DNA of 64,000 nucleotides. Origin: Pictodentalium vernedei (Eukaryota > Mollusca > Scaphopoda > Dentaliida > Dentaliidae). This document shows positions 54,777 to 63,217 of the stretch, one piece after another. The position numbers were made by a program, and so were the translations under genes. The notes below the pieces were generated by a model. The model was not told where the DNA came from. It did no database searches and was given only the letters and a program-made list of their open reading frames with translations. The stretch's first letter is position 1. Each line of letters begins with the position of its first letter. Location: positions 184,166,596 through 184,230,595 of the forward strand of contig CM062288.1 in assembly GCA_031216915.1 (NCBI GenBank), read 5' to 3'.

Positions 54777-55550
54777 TTAAAGGAGAAGGAAGGAGGGAAG
54801 AGGTTTATCCCTTTCTGCCCTTCTTGCGGCTCTTCTTCTTAGGTGAAGGTTGACTTGGTGAAGGTGATGGTGATGAGGCTGGTGGTGGTGGTGTATAGGT
54901 GCCCGCGTTGATTTTTTCTTGGAGCTCTCTTGCATTGATTTTTTCTTGGAGCTCTCTTGCTTTTGCCGTTCTGCTCTAGACAGCTCTATTTCTCTCATTA
55001 TGTCTTCCCTAGTGAGTGGTGGCTGTGGTGGCTGTACCGCCCCCGAGCTTTCCAGTAGTGAAGGAAGGGGGGAGTGAGGGGTGGGAGGCGGGGAAAAAGC
55101 AACTTCCAGTTCCTCCTCAGTCTCCACTGGACGTTCCTCATCCGACTGTACCGGCTCAGGAGCCAGCAGTTGATTGGGTGTACCAGTGGGACTAGGAGGG
55201 GAACTGGCGGCTGCCTCCAGAGCCTCCACCCCCTCACTCAACTCTTTCTTCCTATTCCGGAAGGCCTTCAAGTGCCGGGCGTCCCTGCGCTTGGTCGATG
55301 GGCTCTTCTTCTTTTTCTTGTTCTGTCTCTTTTCAGGGCCTCCGTGCCCCTTTGGGTGAGGACCAGTGGGAAAGGGGATCCTCTCGCCAAGGGTACTACC
55401 TCTCCCCGAAGAGGTTGGTGATTTGGTGTTCTCTACTTCGAACTCCAGTTTCAGGTGGATGCTCAAGCCTATTTCCTGGATAGTCCAGAAGATAGGGCAT
55501 GAGACGCCCAGGGCTGAAATGGCTTTCACTAGTCTGTCAGGAAGTTCCAT
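54777..55550 (-). CDS. Uncharacterised 257-residue protein, basic and His-rich
   Basis: An open frame of 257 codons starts at ATG 55,550. Residues 1-40 look folded (MELPDRLVKAISALGVSC, then FWTIQEIGLSIHLKLEFEVE). A linker follows, then a basic patch KRQNKKKKKSPSTKRRDARH with HLKAFRNRKKE, an acidic Pro-rich segment, and a helix-like TREDIMREIELSRAERQKQ. Next come a 9-residue tandem repeat (QESSKKKSM/QESSKKKST, a 27-bp DNA duplication) and His runs near the C-terminus. The SPSxxxRDxxHLxxFxxxK pattern reminds me of uncharacterised mollusc and cnidarian proteins, possibly transposon-linked, but I cannot name a family. Neighbours are repeats only. It could be a mobile-element accessory frame or a lone gene; expression unknown. 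Confidence 0.5.
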   Translation of the reverse strand: MELPDRLVKAISALGVSCPIFWTIQEIGLSIHLKLEFEVENTKSPTSSGRGSTLGERIPFPTGPHPKGHGGPEKRQNKKKKKSPSTKRRDARHLKAFRNRKKELSEGVEALEAAASSPPSPTGTPNQLLAPEPVQSDEERPVETEEELEVAFSPPPTPHSPLPSLLESSGAVQPPQPPLTREDIMREIELSRAERQKQESSKKKSMQESSKKKSTRAPIHHHHQPHHHHLHQVNLHLRRRAARRAERDKPLPSFLLL

Positions 55551-56481
55551 GTTGTCCAGGTGTTGTCCAGGTGTTCACGCTCTCAATGGAACGCCACTAG
55601 TTTCAATAACTGAACAAACTAATGTAATCACTGTCACCTGTGAAAGTTCAATAGACTTGGTAAGGTGTGAATTCTGTATCGAACGTCGATTTTTACTGGG
55701 AGTTTGTGTCAAATTTGTTACATTCTTGGATTGCAGTACTTTATTGTAAAGTTAATCATTTGTCTTCAATACACTGAACGAGATGATGGGTGGCATAGGT
55801 TAATTATGGCATGTGCACTCAAGAGTGGCGTTTCCTCTCCCAGTTTCTAATTTAGTTCAGAAGTCTCTTTAGTAACTTTTTAAATATTTCTTCTTTTTGT
55901 GGTTTCACACTGAACTTGATTTATTATCTGGGTGGAAGTTACACTCGGTGGGTGTTTTCAAATCTGTCCAAAATTACATTGTACTTTGCAGAGTTTGCAC
56001 CAGGCTACAGTAAAACCTGCCTTGAGAGACCACTGTCTTGAGAGACCGCCTGTCTTGAGAGACCACATCTGCCAGGTACCAATTGGTTTTACTCTATAAT
56101 GGACCTGCTATGGGAGACCATCTGTCTTGAGAGACCACCTGTCTTGAGAGACCACTGTGACCTGGTACCAACTTGTACTTTTATGCCATAAGGGACCTAT
56201 CTTGAGAGACCGCCCCTTTGAAGACTGAAACCATGACAAAAACTTTTTATCTGTTCTGGAATTGGAAAATCCATTATGGTTATACTAACATAATTAAAAG
56301 TATTAAAAGCACTTAATTGGGTTTCAATTGCTATTCAGTTACATAACTCATTAATTGCGCATTTCTGTGGTAGAAGGACGTTGATTTTAAGTCTCTGCGA
56401 GAAAAGTGTTTTAAATGGATTAAATGGATTAAGTTATAGTTTTATAATGGTTAATTGATTTAAGACAATATCATTTTGGAC

Positions 56482-56493
56482 ATGCAGTTATGA
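56482..56493 (+). promoter_or_regulatory. Three-codon upstream ORF overlapping the ORF1 start
   Basis: ATG CAG TTA TGA at 56,482-56,493. Its stop overlaps the ORF1 start codon (ATGA at 56,490-56,493). Such an arrangement could favour termination-reinitiation at ORF1; this is inference. Confidence 0.4.
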
Positions 56494-57704
56494 GTGGGAA
56501 AACAATAGAGGCGGTGGCGACATCAAAAAGGAAAGCTTCATCTGATCTTACACCTCCACCAGCTCGAGAGAGAGGTAACATGGCGGATCACAGTAGTCCT
56601 ATTCGTAGACGGAGTGGTGATTTGAGTAGTCTGCCAGTCACTATTGCTAATAGTTTGAGGATAGTCGACAATGCTGGTAATGTATGTAGTACTGATAGAG
56701 ACTCTGACATTTATGATACCCTTGATGAACATTCTTATCTATCTTATACCACCACACCCACTGTACGTAAAGAGGGTCCAGCTGTCACTGAAATGTCAAA
56801 TACAGAAGTTTCACAGCCGGTGTATTTTGAGTTGGGGAGTAGCGAATCGGGCATTGCTGATTTTAAACAACCTCCTGTGTCAGTAACAGGGCAACAAGAT
56901 CTCAGCAGGATTTTCCAAATGCTAGAAACCATTACTGAAAAGTTAAATATTATGGATGAACTGAGGTCTGATGTTAAGTTGATTCACACAAAGTTGAACG
57001 TTATTGAGAGCAGGGTGGAAAATCTTTGTGAAAGAGTGCAGTCGTTGGAGCAGGACTCACGTTCTTTAAAAAACGATGTGGTTGACCTACAAATCACAAA
57101 CGATAACGTTGAATCGTCGTTGAGCAGTTTGCAAGGTGATAACTCACGGGTCACCGAGAACCTGGCGACCGTCCAAGAGTGTAATGCTGAACTGAGAGAA
57201 ACCGTTACTGACATTCAGATGCAATCAATGCGGGACAATCTATTATTCTCGGCTATTAGGGAAATCGAAAATGACAGAACATCCACTGAAGATATCTTAG
57301 TAGACTTCTTGAAAGACAAAATGAAAATAGAGCGACCAATTTCATTTGAGAGGGTTCACAGGCTTGGCAAAAGAAACTCTTTGAAAGCTCGTCCAATTGT
57401 TGCAAAATTTACATATTACAAAGACCGTGAGTGTGTCCGCAATCGTTCCTATATTTTGAAAGACTCGAACTACTATGTGAATGAACATTACCCAAAACAT
57501 GTGGCAGATTATAGAAAAAATGTACTTATGCCAATACTGAAAAATGCCAAACAAAAAGGGGAAAATGCAAAGATAGTGGGAGATAGACTTTTTATAAATG
57601 GAAGAATGTACCTTCCTTCTACGCCTCCACCATACAGAGTAACTTACCAGCAAAATAAAAACACACAGGTTGGGGTTAATGTAGGGAGAGGGGGGACTAG
57701 ATAA
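56490..57704 (+). CDS. LINE ORF1 protein (coiled coil, RRM-like, C-terminal domain)
   Basis: 404 residues. Residues 1-130 are Ser/Thr-rich and probably disordered (SKRKASSDLTPPPARERG). About 140-242 form a heptad-rich coiled coil (LETITEKLNIMDELRSDVKL, VESSLSSLQGDNSRVTENL). From about 245, MRDNLLFSAIREIENDR begins an L1-ORF1p-like RRM fold with FERVHRLGKR and RPIVAKFTYYKDRECVRNRS. From about 330, NEHYPKHVADYRKNVLMPIL and NGRMYLP match the C-terminal domain of that family. In L1-type elements such proteins trimerise and bind element RNA as a chaperone. The start is the first ATG with a long frame; a short upstream ORF overlaps it. The frame ends in TAA at 57,702-57,704, directly in frame with ORF2. 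Confidence 0.9.
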   Translation: MSGKTIEAVATSKRKASSDLTPPPARERGNMADHSSPIRRRSGDLSSLPVTIANSLRIVDNAGNVCSTDRDSDIYDTLDEHSYLSYTTTPTVRKEGPAVTEMSNTEVSQPVYFELGSSESGIADFKQPPVSVTGQQDLSRIFQMLETITEKLNIMDELRSDVKLIHTKLNVIESRVENLCERVQSLEQDSRSLKNDVVDLQITNDNVESSLSSLQGDNSRVTENLATVQECNAELRETVTDIQMQSMRDNLLFSAIREIENDRTSTEDILVDFLKDKMKIERPISFERVHRLGKRNSLKARPIVAKFTYYKDRECVRNRSYILKDSNYYVNEHYPKHVADYRKNVLMPILKNAKQKGENAKIVGDRLFINGRMYLPSTPPPYRVTYQQNKNTQVGVNVGRGGTR

Positions 57705-57734
57705 GACAGCCCGAGGGGCTATAAACTTAATGTA

Positions 57735-60700
57735 TTGTCTCTAAATGTTTGTGGCCTTAAGTCAAAACTGAGTGACCCGGAATTCTTGGATTATATAACA
57801 GATTTCGACGTCTTATGTTTCCAAGAGTCTAAGACAGATGATATAGACATAATAGAAATCGATGGGTATCATGTATTTCCGTTAAAAAATCGTAAGTCAG
57901 TTGCTATTACTAGATCAGGTGGAATTTGTACAGCTGTAAAAAGTGTTTATAAGAAATTGGTGTCGGTCATCCCTGACGAAAATCCACATATCCAGTGGAT
58001 AAAATTTGACACAGGTAACTACTCTAGTGTACTGATAGGAAATGTCTATCTACCATTTGAAGGCTCGAGATATGATAACGGAGATAGCCACGAGGCCCTC
58101 TATGTATCCATCCTAGATAAAAGCACGGCGAGTGATACAATAGCCCTTGTGGGTGATTTCAATTCTCGAATTGGGAGGGTCAATGAGCTGTCAGATTTCG
58201 CCCAGAGCCAAATTAAGAAACTTAAAATGGTTACAGATAAAAGGCACACCCAAGATGATTTTACAAATAATTTTGGGAGAAAACTAATAGATATTTGTAA
58301 AAACAATGATCTATTGGTAATAAACGGCCGATGTGGCGATGACAAGGGTTGTGGAGCTGCAACATGTAAAGGGGTTAGTGTCATAGATTACTTGATATGC
58401 ACCGCTGACTTTGCGGAGCTATTGACAGACTTCAGAGTTGACGAGTTCAATGAACTGTACTCTGACGTTCACACTCCGATTTGTTTTTCTCTTAACACTG
58501 TTGTTTGCCTTGATAACAATGCGTTAGAGATTAGTGGCCTCTCGGATGAAAAACATAACAGTTTTACCGCTAACGGTAAAACTTCACAACTAAATATCGA
58601 ATCTATTCAATGCGCAGGATGCTCTGAAGATACTGCCTTAGATCTTAATAGATGGGACCCCTCAAAAATAGATAATTTTAGAAGCAATATTGATTTAAAA
58701 ATGATCGAATTCTTAAACGAGCAATTAGATATCCTTGAAACAAAAGATAACATCACAAAACAGAATATAGATGAGATAAATAGCAGTTTGTGTGCAATAT
58801 ACTTAAATGCAGCTAAAGAAACACTCGGTGTCCGTAAAAATCACGGTAAAGGTCTGACGACGAAAAAGAAAGTGAATTACCAACCCTGGTTTTCGGTTGA
58901 CTGCCTCTCTGCTAGGAAAAATCTTAGGAGAGTAAGAAAGGCATTCAGAATGCAACCTGATATCGAGAATAAACGTTTGCTGCTTAAATGCAGAAATCTT
59001 TATAAAATATCCCTTAAAAGAAGCAAATTTAAATATTTGGCCACGTTTAAGGATAAGATTCGAATGATTAAAAAAACAGGTAACAAGGAATTTTGGAAAC
59101 TAATACAATCCCTTGATCGAAATTCGAAACAAACCCGCACTCCATCACTAGAAAACTTCTATGAGTGTTACAAAAATATTGAAACGGTTATTAAAAACTC
59201 GACGGAAGATGAAGTCGGCGAGAATGTTTCTCCAATATTACCACATCCCGAATCGACGGATACATCTATGTTAGATGAGTATATTCAAGTAGAGGAAGTA
59301 GAAAGAATCGTAAGAAAATTGAAAAATGGGAAAGCACCAGGAATTGATAATATAAATAATGAATATATTAAAACTACTTTCGATATGTTTAATGTCATAT
59401 ACACCAAATTTTTCAATATTATTTTGAAGAGTGGAATACTCCCATCGGCTTGGACCATTGGCACTATTAAACCGATTTATAAAAACAAAGGTTCACCCCT
59501 AGATGTAGACAACTATAGAAAAATAACGTTGGTCAGTAATATCTCCAAAATATTCACAAGTCTTATAAGTAACAGAATTTCGGCTTTCTTATGTGAAAAC
59601 TCTCTACTATCTGAGACCCAAGCAGGATTCAGAAAGGGATACTCAACACTTGATCATATCTTTTCGTTACATGTGGTTAGGGAACTAGTAAAATTAAATA
59701 AGAAACCTCTTTATTGCACATTTGTAGATTTCTCTAAGGCTTTTGATACTGTCTGGCGCACGGCCCTATGGTATAAATTAAAACAAAACCATATAGAAGG
59801 TAAGGTTCTTCGTATAATTCAAAATATGTATAGTGATATTAAATCTACCGTTATGAAAGGGAAAAATAAATCCAACTTTTTCTCGAGTAATATTGGCCTT
59901 AGACAAGGGGAAAATTTATCACCGATCCTTTTTTCATTATACCTTAATGATTTAGAATATTTCCTATGCCAAAATAACTGTTCGGATATTGAATTTCGCA
60001 CCCCTTTTAGACACCCGAACGACCCTGAGCTATACCTCCGACTTCTTGTGTTATTGTATGCGGACGATACAGTTCTTTTAGCAAGTTCTAAAAAAAAAAT
60101 GCAAAACTTATTGGATGTTTTTCACAAATACTGCACGAAATGGAAATTGGAAATTAATATTTCTAAGACTAAAATTATAAAGTTTGGCGGTAGAGTGGAC
60201 CCACGAGATAACTTCTCTGTCGGAGGCACGTCCATAGAAATAGTTAACAATTACAAATATTTAGGAACAACATTTACAAAGAGGGGCTCATACAATACAG
60301 AAAAAAATAATAGATGTAACCAGGCTAAAAAGGCTATGTACGCTCTGATAAATAAAATGAGAAAATACCAGCTTCCGATTGACGTTGTCATCGAAGTCTA
60401 CAACAAATCTATTGTCCCAATTATGTTGTATGGGTGTGAAATCTGGGGGCACACTAAGGTTACTGCGTTAGAAAAGCTGGAGCTCTGGTTCCTTAAATTT
60501 GTTTTGAAACTGAAAAAGTCCACGGGAAGTAGCTTGCTTTTTGGAGAACTAGGCCTCACCCCTCTAGAGAACACAATAAAAATACGATGCTTAAACTTCT
60601 GGGCTAAATTGGTGTCTTCTAACGAATTAAAAATATCTAGGCACCTGTATCTACTACTGTACAGTAAATACATTGATGGGGAGTATACCAGCCCCTGGTT

Positions 60701-61241
60701 AAATTATATATCATCTCTGCTGAATAGCATAGGCTTTGGATACTTATGGTCCAATCAAAATGTATTGGACTGTAAATGGTTTGACTGTGCTATAAAGCAA
60801 AGGTTGTATGACATGAATTTACAGGAATGGAGGGCTTCTTTGGAAAAGTCGACTAAATTCGAATTCTACGGATTAATTAAACCCTCCCCAGTGTTCGAGG
60901 AGTACCTCGTCAAACTCCCTCCCCCATTAGCTTCTTCTTTACTTATGTTTCGTACGCGAAATCATCATTTGCCTATAGAAGTAGGAAGTTGGTCATCTAT
61001 TGAAATATCACAGAGAAAGTGTAACCTTTGTAGTTTAGATATTGGCGACGAATTTCACTATATCCTGGTATGTGAAAAACTTAAACATATTCGTGTAAAA
61101 TATATAAAAGCTTATTACTATCGAAACCCAAATATGCTTAAGCTCCAGCAGTTATTTACTAACACAAATAGTAAAGTGACGAGAAATCTAGCAAAATTTA
61201 TAAGGGAAATTCAGACAATTCTAAAACCTGCTCGCGCCTAA
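57735..61241 (+). CDS. LINE ORF2 protein: APE endonuclease and reverse transcriptase
   Basis: Counting from TTG at 57,735, 1,168 residues. The N-terminal APE-type endonuclease shows LNVCGLKSK (3-11), FQES with Glu31, GDFN (140-143), IDYLI (about 218) and SDVHTP (243-248). The reverse transcriptase shows NGKAPGID (about 531), YRKITLVSNISKIF, QAGFRKGYSTLDHIF, FVDFSKAFD (663-671, Asp665), GLRQGENLSPILF (721-733) and catalytic YADD (775-778). A C-terminal Cys-His motif is C1096-x2-C1099-x8-H1108-x4-C1113. It nicks target DNA and copies element RNA by target-primed reverse transcription. No in-frame ATG precedes the endonuclease motifs: the frame is open back to the ORF1 TAA, and the first internal Met comes after GDFN. 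The true start is therefore unknown (readthrough, reinitiation or a non-AUG codon). Confidence 0.93.
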   Translation: MSLNVCGLKSKLSDPEFLDYITDFDVLCFQESKTDDIDIIEIDGYHVFPLKNRKSVAITRSGGICTAVKSVYKKLVSVIPDENPHIQWIKFDTGNYSSVLIGNVYLPFEGSRYDNGDSHEALYVSILDKSTASDTIALVGDFNSRIGRVNELSDFAQSQIKKLKMVTDKRHTQDDFTNNFGRKLIDICKNNDLLVINGRCGDDKGCGAATCKGVSVIDYLICTADFAELLTDFRVDEFNELYSDVHTPICFSLNTVVCLDNNALEISGLSDEKHNSFTANGKTSQLNIESIQCAGCSEDTALDLNRWDPSKIDNFRSNIDLKMIEFLNEQLDILETKDNITKQNIDEINSSLCAIYLNAAKETLGVRKNHGKGLTTKKKVNYQPWFSVDCLSARKNLRRVRKAFRMQPDIENKRLLLKCRNLYKISLKRSKFKYLATFKDKIRMIKKTGNKEFWKLIQSLDRNSKQTRTPSLENFYECYKNIETVIKNSTEDEVGENVSPILPHPESTDTSMLDEYIQVEEVERIVRKLKNGKAPGIDNINNEYIKTTFDMFNVIYTKFFNIILKSGILPSAWTIGTIKPIYKNKGSPLDVDNYRKITLVSNISKIFTSLISNRISAFLCENSLLSETQAGFRKGYSTLDHIFSLHVVRELVKLNKKPLYCTFVDFSKAFDTVWRTALWYKLKQNHIEGKVLRIIQNMYSDIKSTVMKGKNKSNFFSSNIGLRQGENLSPILFSLYLNDLEYFLCQNNCSDIEFRTPFRHPNDPELYLRLLVLLYADDTVLLASSKKKMQNLLDVFHKYCTKWKLEINISKTKIIKFGGRVDPRDNFSVGGTSIEIVNNYKYLGTTFTKRGSYNTEKNNRCNQAKKAMYALINKMRKYQLPIDVVIEVYNKSIVPIMLYGCEIWGHTKVTALEKLELWFLKFVLKLKKSTGSSLLFGELGLTPLENTIKIRCLNFWAKLVSSNELKISRHLYLLLYSKYIDGEYTSPWLNYISSLLNSIGFGYLWSNQNVLDCKWFDCAIKQRLYDMNLQEWRASLEKSTKFEFYGLIKPSPVFEEYLVKLPPPLASSLLMFRTRNHHLPIEVGSWSSIEISQRKCNLCSLDIGDEFHYILVCEKLKHIRVKYIKAYYYRNPNMLKLQQLFTNTNSKVTRNLAKFIREIQTILKPARA

Positions 61242-61295
61242 CTGATATATATACATAAAATCGTAACATACTGACTTATCGTATTCTCCCCTCCG

Positions 61296-61313
61296 CCCCC
61301 CCCCCCCCCCCCC
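61296..61313. repeat. Poly(C) run in the LINE 3' UTR
   Basis: 18 uninterrupted C shortly after the ORF2 stop. Confidence 0.95.
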
Positions 61314-61377
61314 GCAAGGGTGGGGTGTACATAATATAGACATTTGAGTAGATATAACACGCCTATCGCGACTTGAG

Positions 61378-61433
61378 TTCCATACTGCCCTAAGCGCAAT
61401 GCAACTGCATTGCGTTTGGGACAGTATGGAACC
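61378..61433 (+). other. Hairpin in the LINE 3' UTR
   Basis: Arms of about 27 bases, GTTCCATACTGCCCTAAGCG and CGTTTGGGACAGTATGGAAC with GCAATGCA/TGCATTGC at the top. A few mismatches. It could be a structural element recognised by the LINE reverse transcriptase; untested. Confidence 0.55.
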
Positions 61434-61788
61434 CAGGCGACGCTATGTGACCATTGGTGCTGGGGTGGGTGGTCTAGTGACCAATACCACGGATAATGGG
61501 AAAGTAACTTTAGTTACGGCACACGGTTAAACGGTTACAAAATAGGCCACTCATGTCAGCGCTGTTGGTCATCGACCGTGACCTGTGCGGAGAATGCTGG
61601 TGTGAAAAACTGAAGTAATCTTTTTTGTATGTCTTGATCGCCCCATCCCCCTCGTGGCTGACCACAGTCCCCTAAGGAACAAAAACCAAATCTAACAATT
61701 AATATATATGGACGTACACATGTATGTGTATGTATTACTTACCGCGCCTCGAAATCTATATATGCCTATAGAATTTTTTGTAATTTAT

Positions 61789-61792
<4 letters not shown>

Positions 61793-61838
<46 letters not shown>
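61793..61838 (+). repeat. (GA)n microsatellite
   Basis: About 23 GA units in the LINE 3' UTR. Confidence 0.95.
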
Positions 61839-61839
<1 letters not shown>

Positions 61840-62031
61840 AGTTTATCATTTATTGCCAGTTACACATGTGCACTCTGAAGCATACGGAAAGGCTGAGGAG
61901 AGGGCAGGACATTATTTGATCTCATGCACGGAGTAATGATTCCCATATATAATTAACGGTGACAGTATTGCCCTTGTCGCTACAAGGGTGCATAAACAGT
62001 TGAATAACACCGCAGAAATTATTTTTTCCCA

Positions 62032-62072
62032 AGGCCGCCGGGGACATCCCGAAATGATGTCTCCGGCGGGCT
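62032..62072 (+). other. GC-rich hairpin in the LINE 3' UTR
   Basis: Arms CCGCCGGGGACATC and GATGTCTCCGGCGG with a short loop CCGAAAT, one mismatch. Far more GC-rich than its surroundings. Confidence 0.6.
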
Positions 62073-62635
62073 TTGGAGAAGATAGACTCTGCGAGTCTGC
62101 GTAACCTTATCTGGGAGGCACCTAGTATTCCCGAGTATCTGAACTTGCATCACAGCGCGCACATTCCTAACCCCCACCCCTCTTTCGGTAGTAGAACTAT
62201 AGTTCCCTGGGTCACCCAGTTAAAGTAAGACGACAAAGGTCTTCGCCGGGTAGTTTGCATAGGTGTCCTCAAACTTCTACTAAAATTTCGTGTGCGACAG
62301 CGATGCAAGGAGGGAAAACTCCTCGGGTAAATGCTACGTGGGGTCGGAACGAGGGAACACACACTTGGACCAGTCTTTCTTAAATTTACAGGTAACTCAT
62401 TTTGTCTGAATATGTTTTATTTATTGGGTTCCTTTTGTGTACCTGTATCTTATCTGCCTATGAAATTCAAGCTAAACCTGTCCGTTTATGTCTCATATCA
62501 TACATCTTTAAATAAACGCAGTTTTAAATTACCACAGTAACTGAGTCAGCCCTATTCTCAGCCTCCTTTATGATTTGTCAACACTCTTGTGTAATGTTAC
62601 AAAAGACAAACACAAATCCTGGCAAATATTTTTTT

Positions 62636-62638
<3 letters not shown>

Positions 62639-62705
<67 letters not shown>
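62639..62705 (+). repeat. (GA)n microsatellite
   Basis: About 33 GA units near the LINE 3' end. Arg-Glu repeat frames through it are artefacts. Confidence 0.95.
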
Positions 62706-62708
<3 letters not shown>

Positions 62709-63217
62709 CAATACCAGCAGCTGTATATCTAACAACTACCACAGACAAGACATTTATTTTATGTAATATAAATTATTTGTTTATTACTTTGTATACCTAG
62801 TTGTAGGTGAAAAGTATAAAATAAATGAATGAAATTAAAGATTGACATGTTTTTATAAGACCCCTGTGAAAAGATTAGGATTTAGGATTACTGCTGAATA
62901 AACAATTCCATACATACCTGAAATGTGACAGATAGGATTACAAAAAATAAATTTGTGTTGAAAATCTTCAATGAAGATTTTCAACGCTAATTTATTTTTA
63001 TAATTTTTACAACAGTCCATTTCAATTTGTTACAAAAACTTCATAAAAAAGAATAACTACAAAGTAATTACAAAAATCCATTCTTCTCCTTTTCTGAATT
63101 TTGTGGTTGGTTATTCACTGACTTGAGAAAACCTGAAACCTGTTATGAGAGACCACCTGTCTTGAGAGACCACTTTTGTCTGGCCCAAAGGGCAGTCTCT
63201 CAAGACAGGTTCTACTG

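Larger units (their letters stand above)
56338..62834 (+). mobile_element. Full-length non-LTR retrotransposon (LINE)
   Basis: About 6.5 kb, delimited by the two halves of the pogo-like element. It has a 5' UTR of about 150 bp, ORF1 (56,490-57,704), ORF2 (57,705/57,735-61,241), a 3' UTR of about 1.6 kb and a 3' tail reading ATAAATGAATGAA. Both frames are open without frameshifts, so this may be a recent, potentially active copy. Target duplication is minimal or absent by comparison with the empty site. The clade is uncertain: APE-type endonuclease, no RNase H recognised, L1-like ORF1 and C-terminal CCHC. Confidence 0.88.
56008..63217. mobile_element. Pogo/Tigger-like miniature element split by a LINE
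   Basis: The left half (56,008 to about 56,337) and right half (about 62,835-63,217) together match the intact copy at 51,736-52,472. Ends CAGTAAAACCTGCCTTGAGA and TCTCAAGACAGGTTCTACTG are flanked by TA. Comparison with the intact copy (ATTGCTGATTCATTAAAG at 52,039) places the LINE inside that sequence. The long left foldback arm of the intact copy is absent here. Confidence 0.85.

Noticed and set aside
57730..57744. ATG at 57,730 as the ORF2 start
   Set aside because: It is out of frame with ORF2 and terminates after four codons.
62570..62800. Arg-Glu repeat proteins
   Set aside because: Translation of the (GA)n microsatellite in the LINE 3' UTR.
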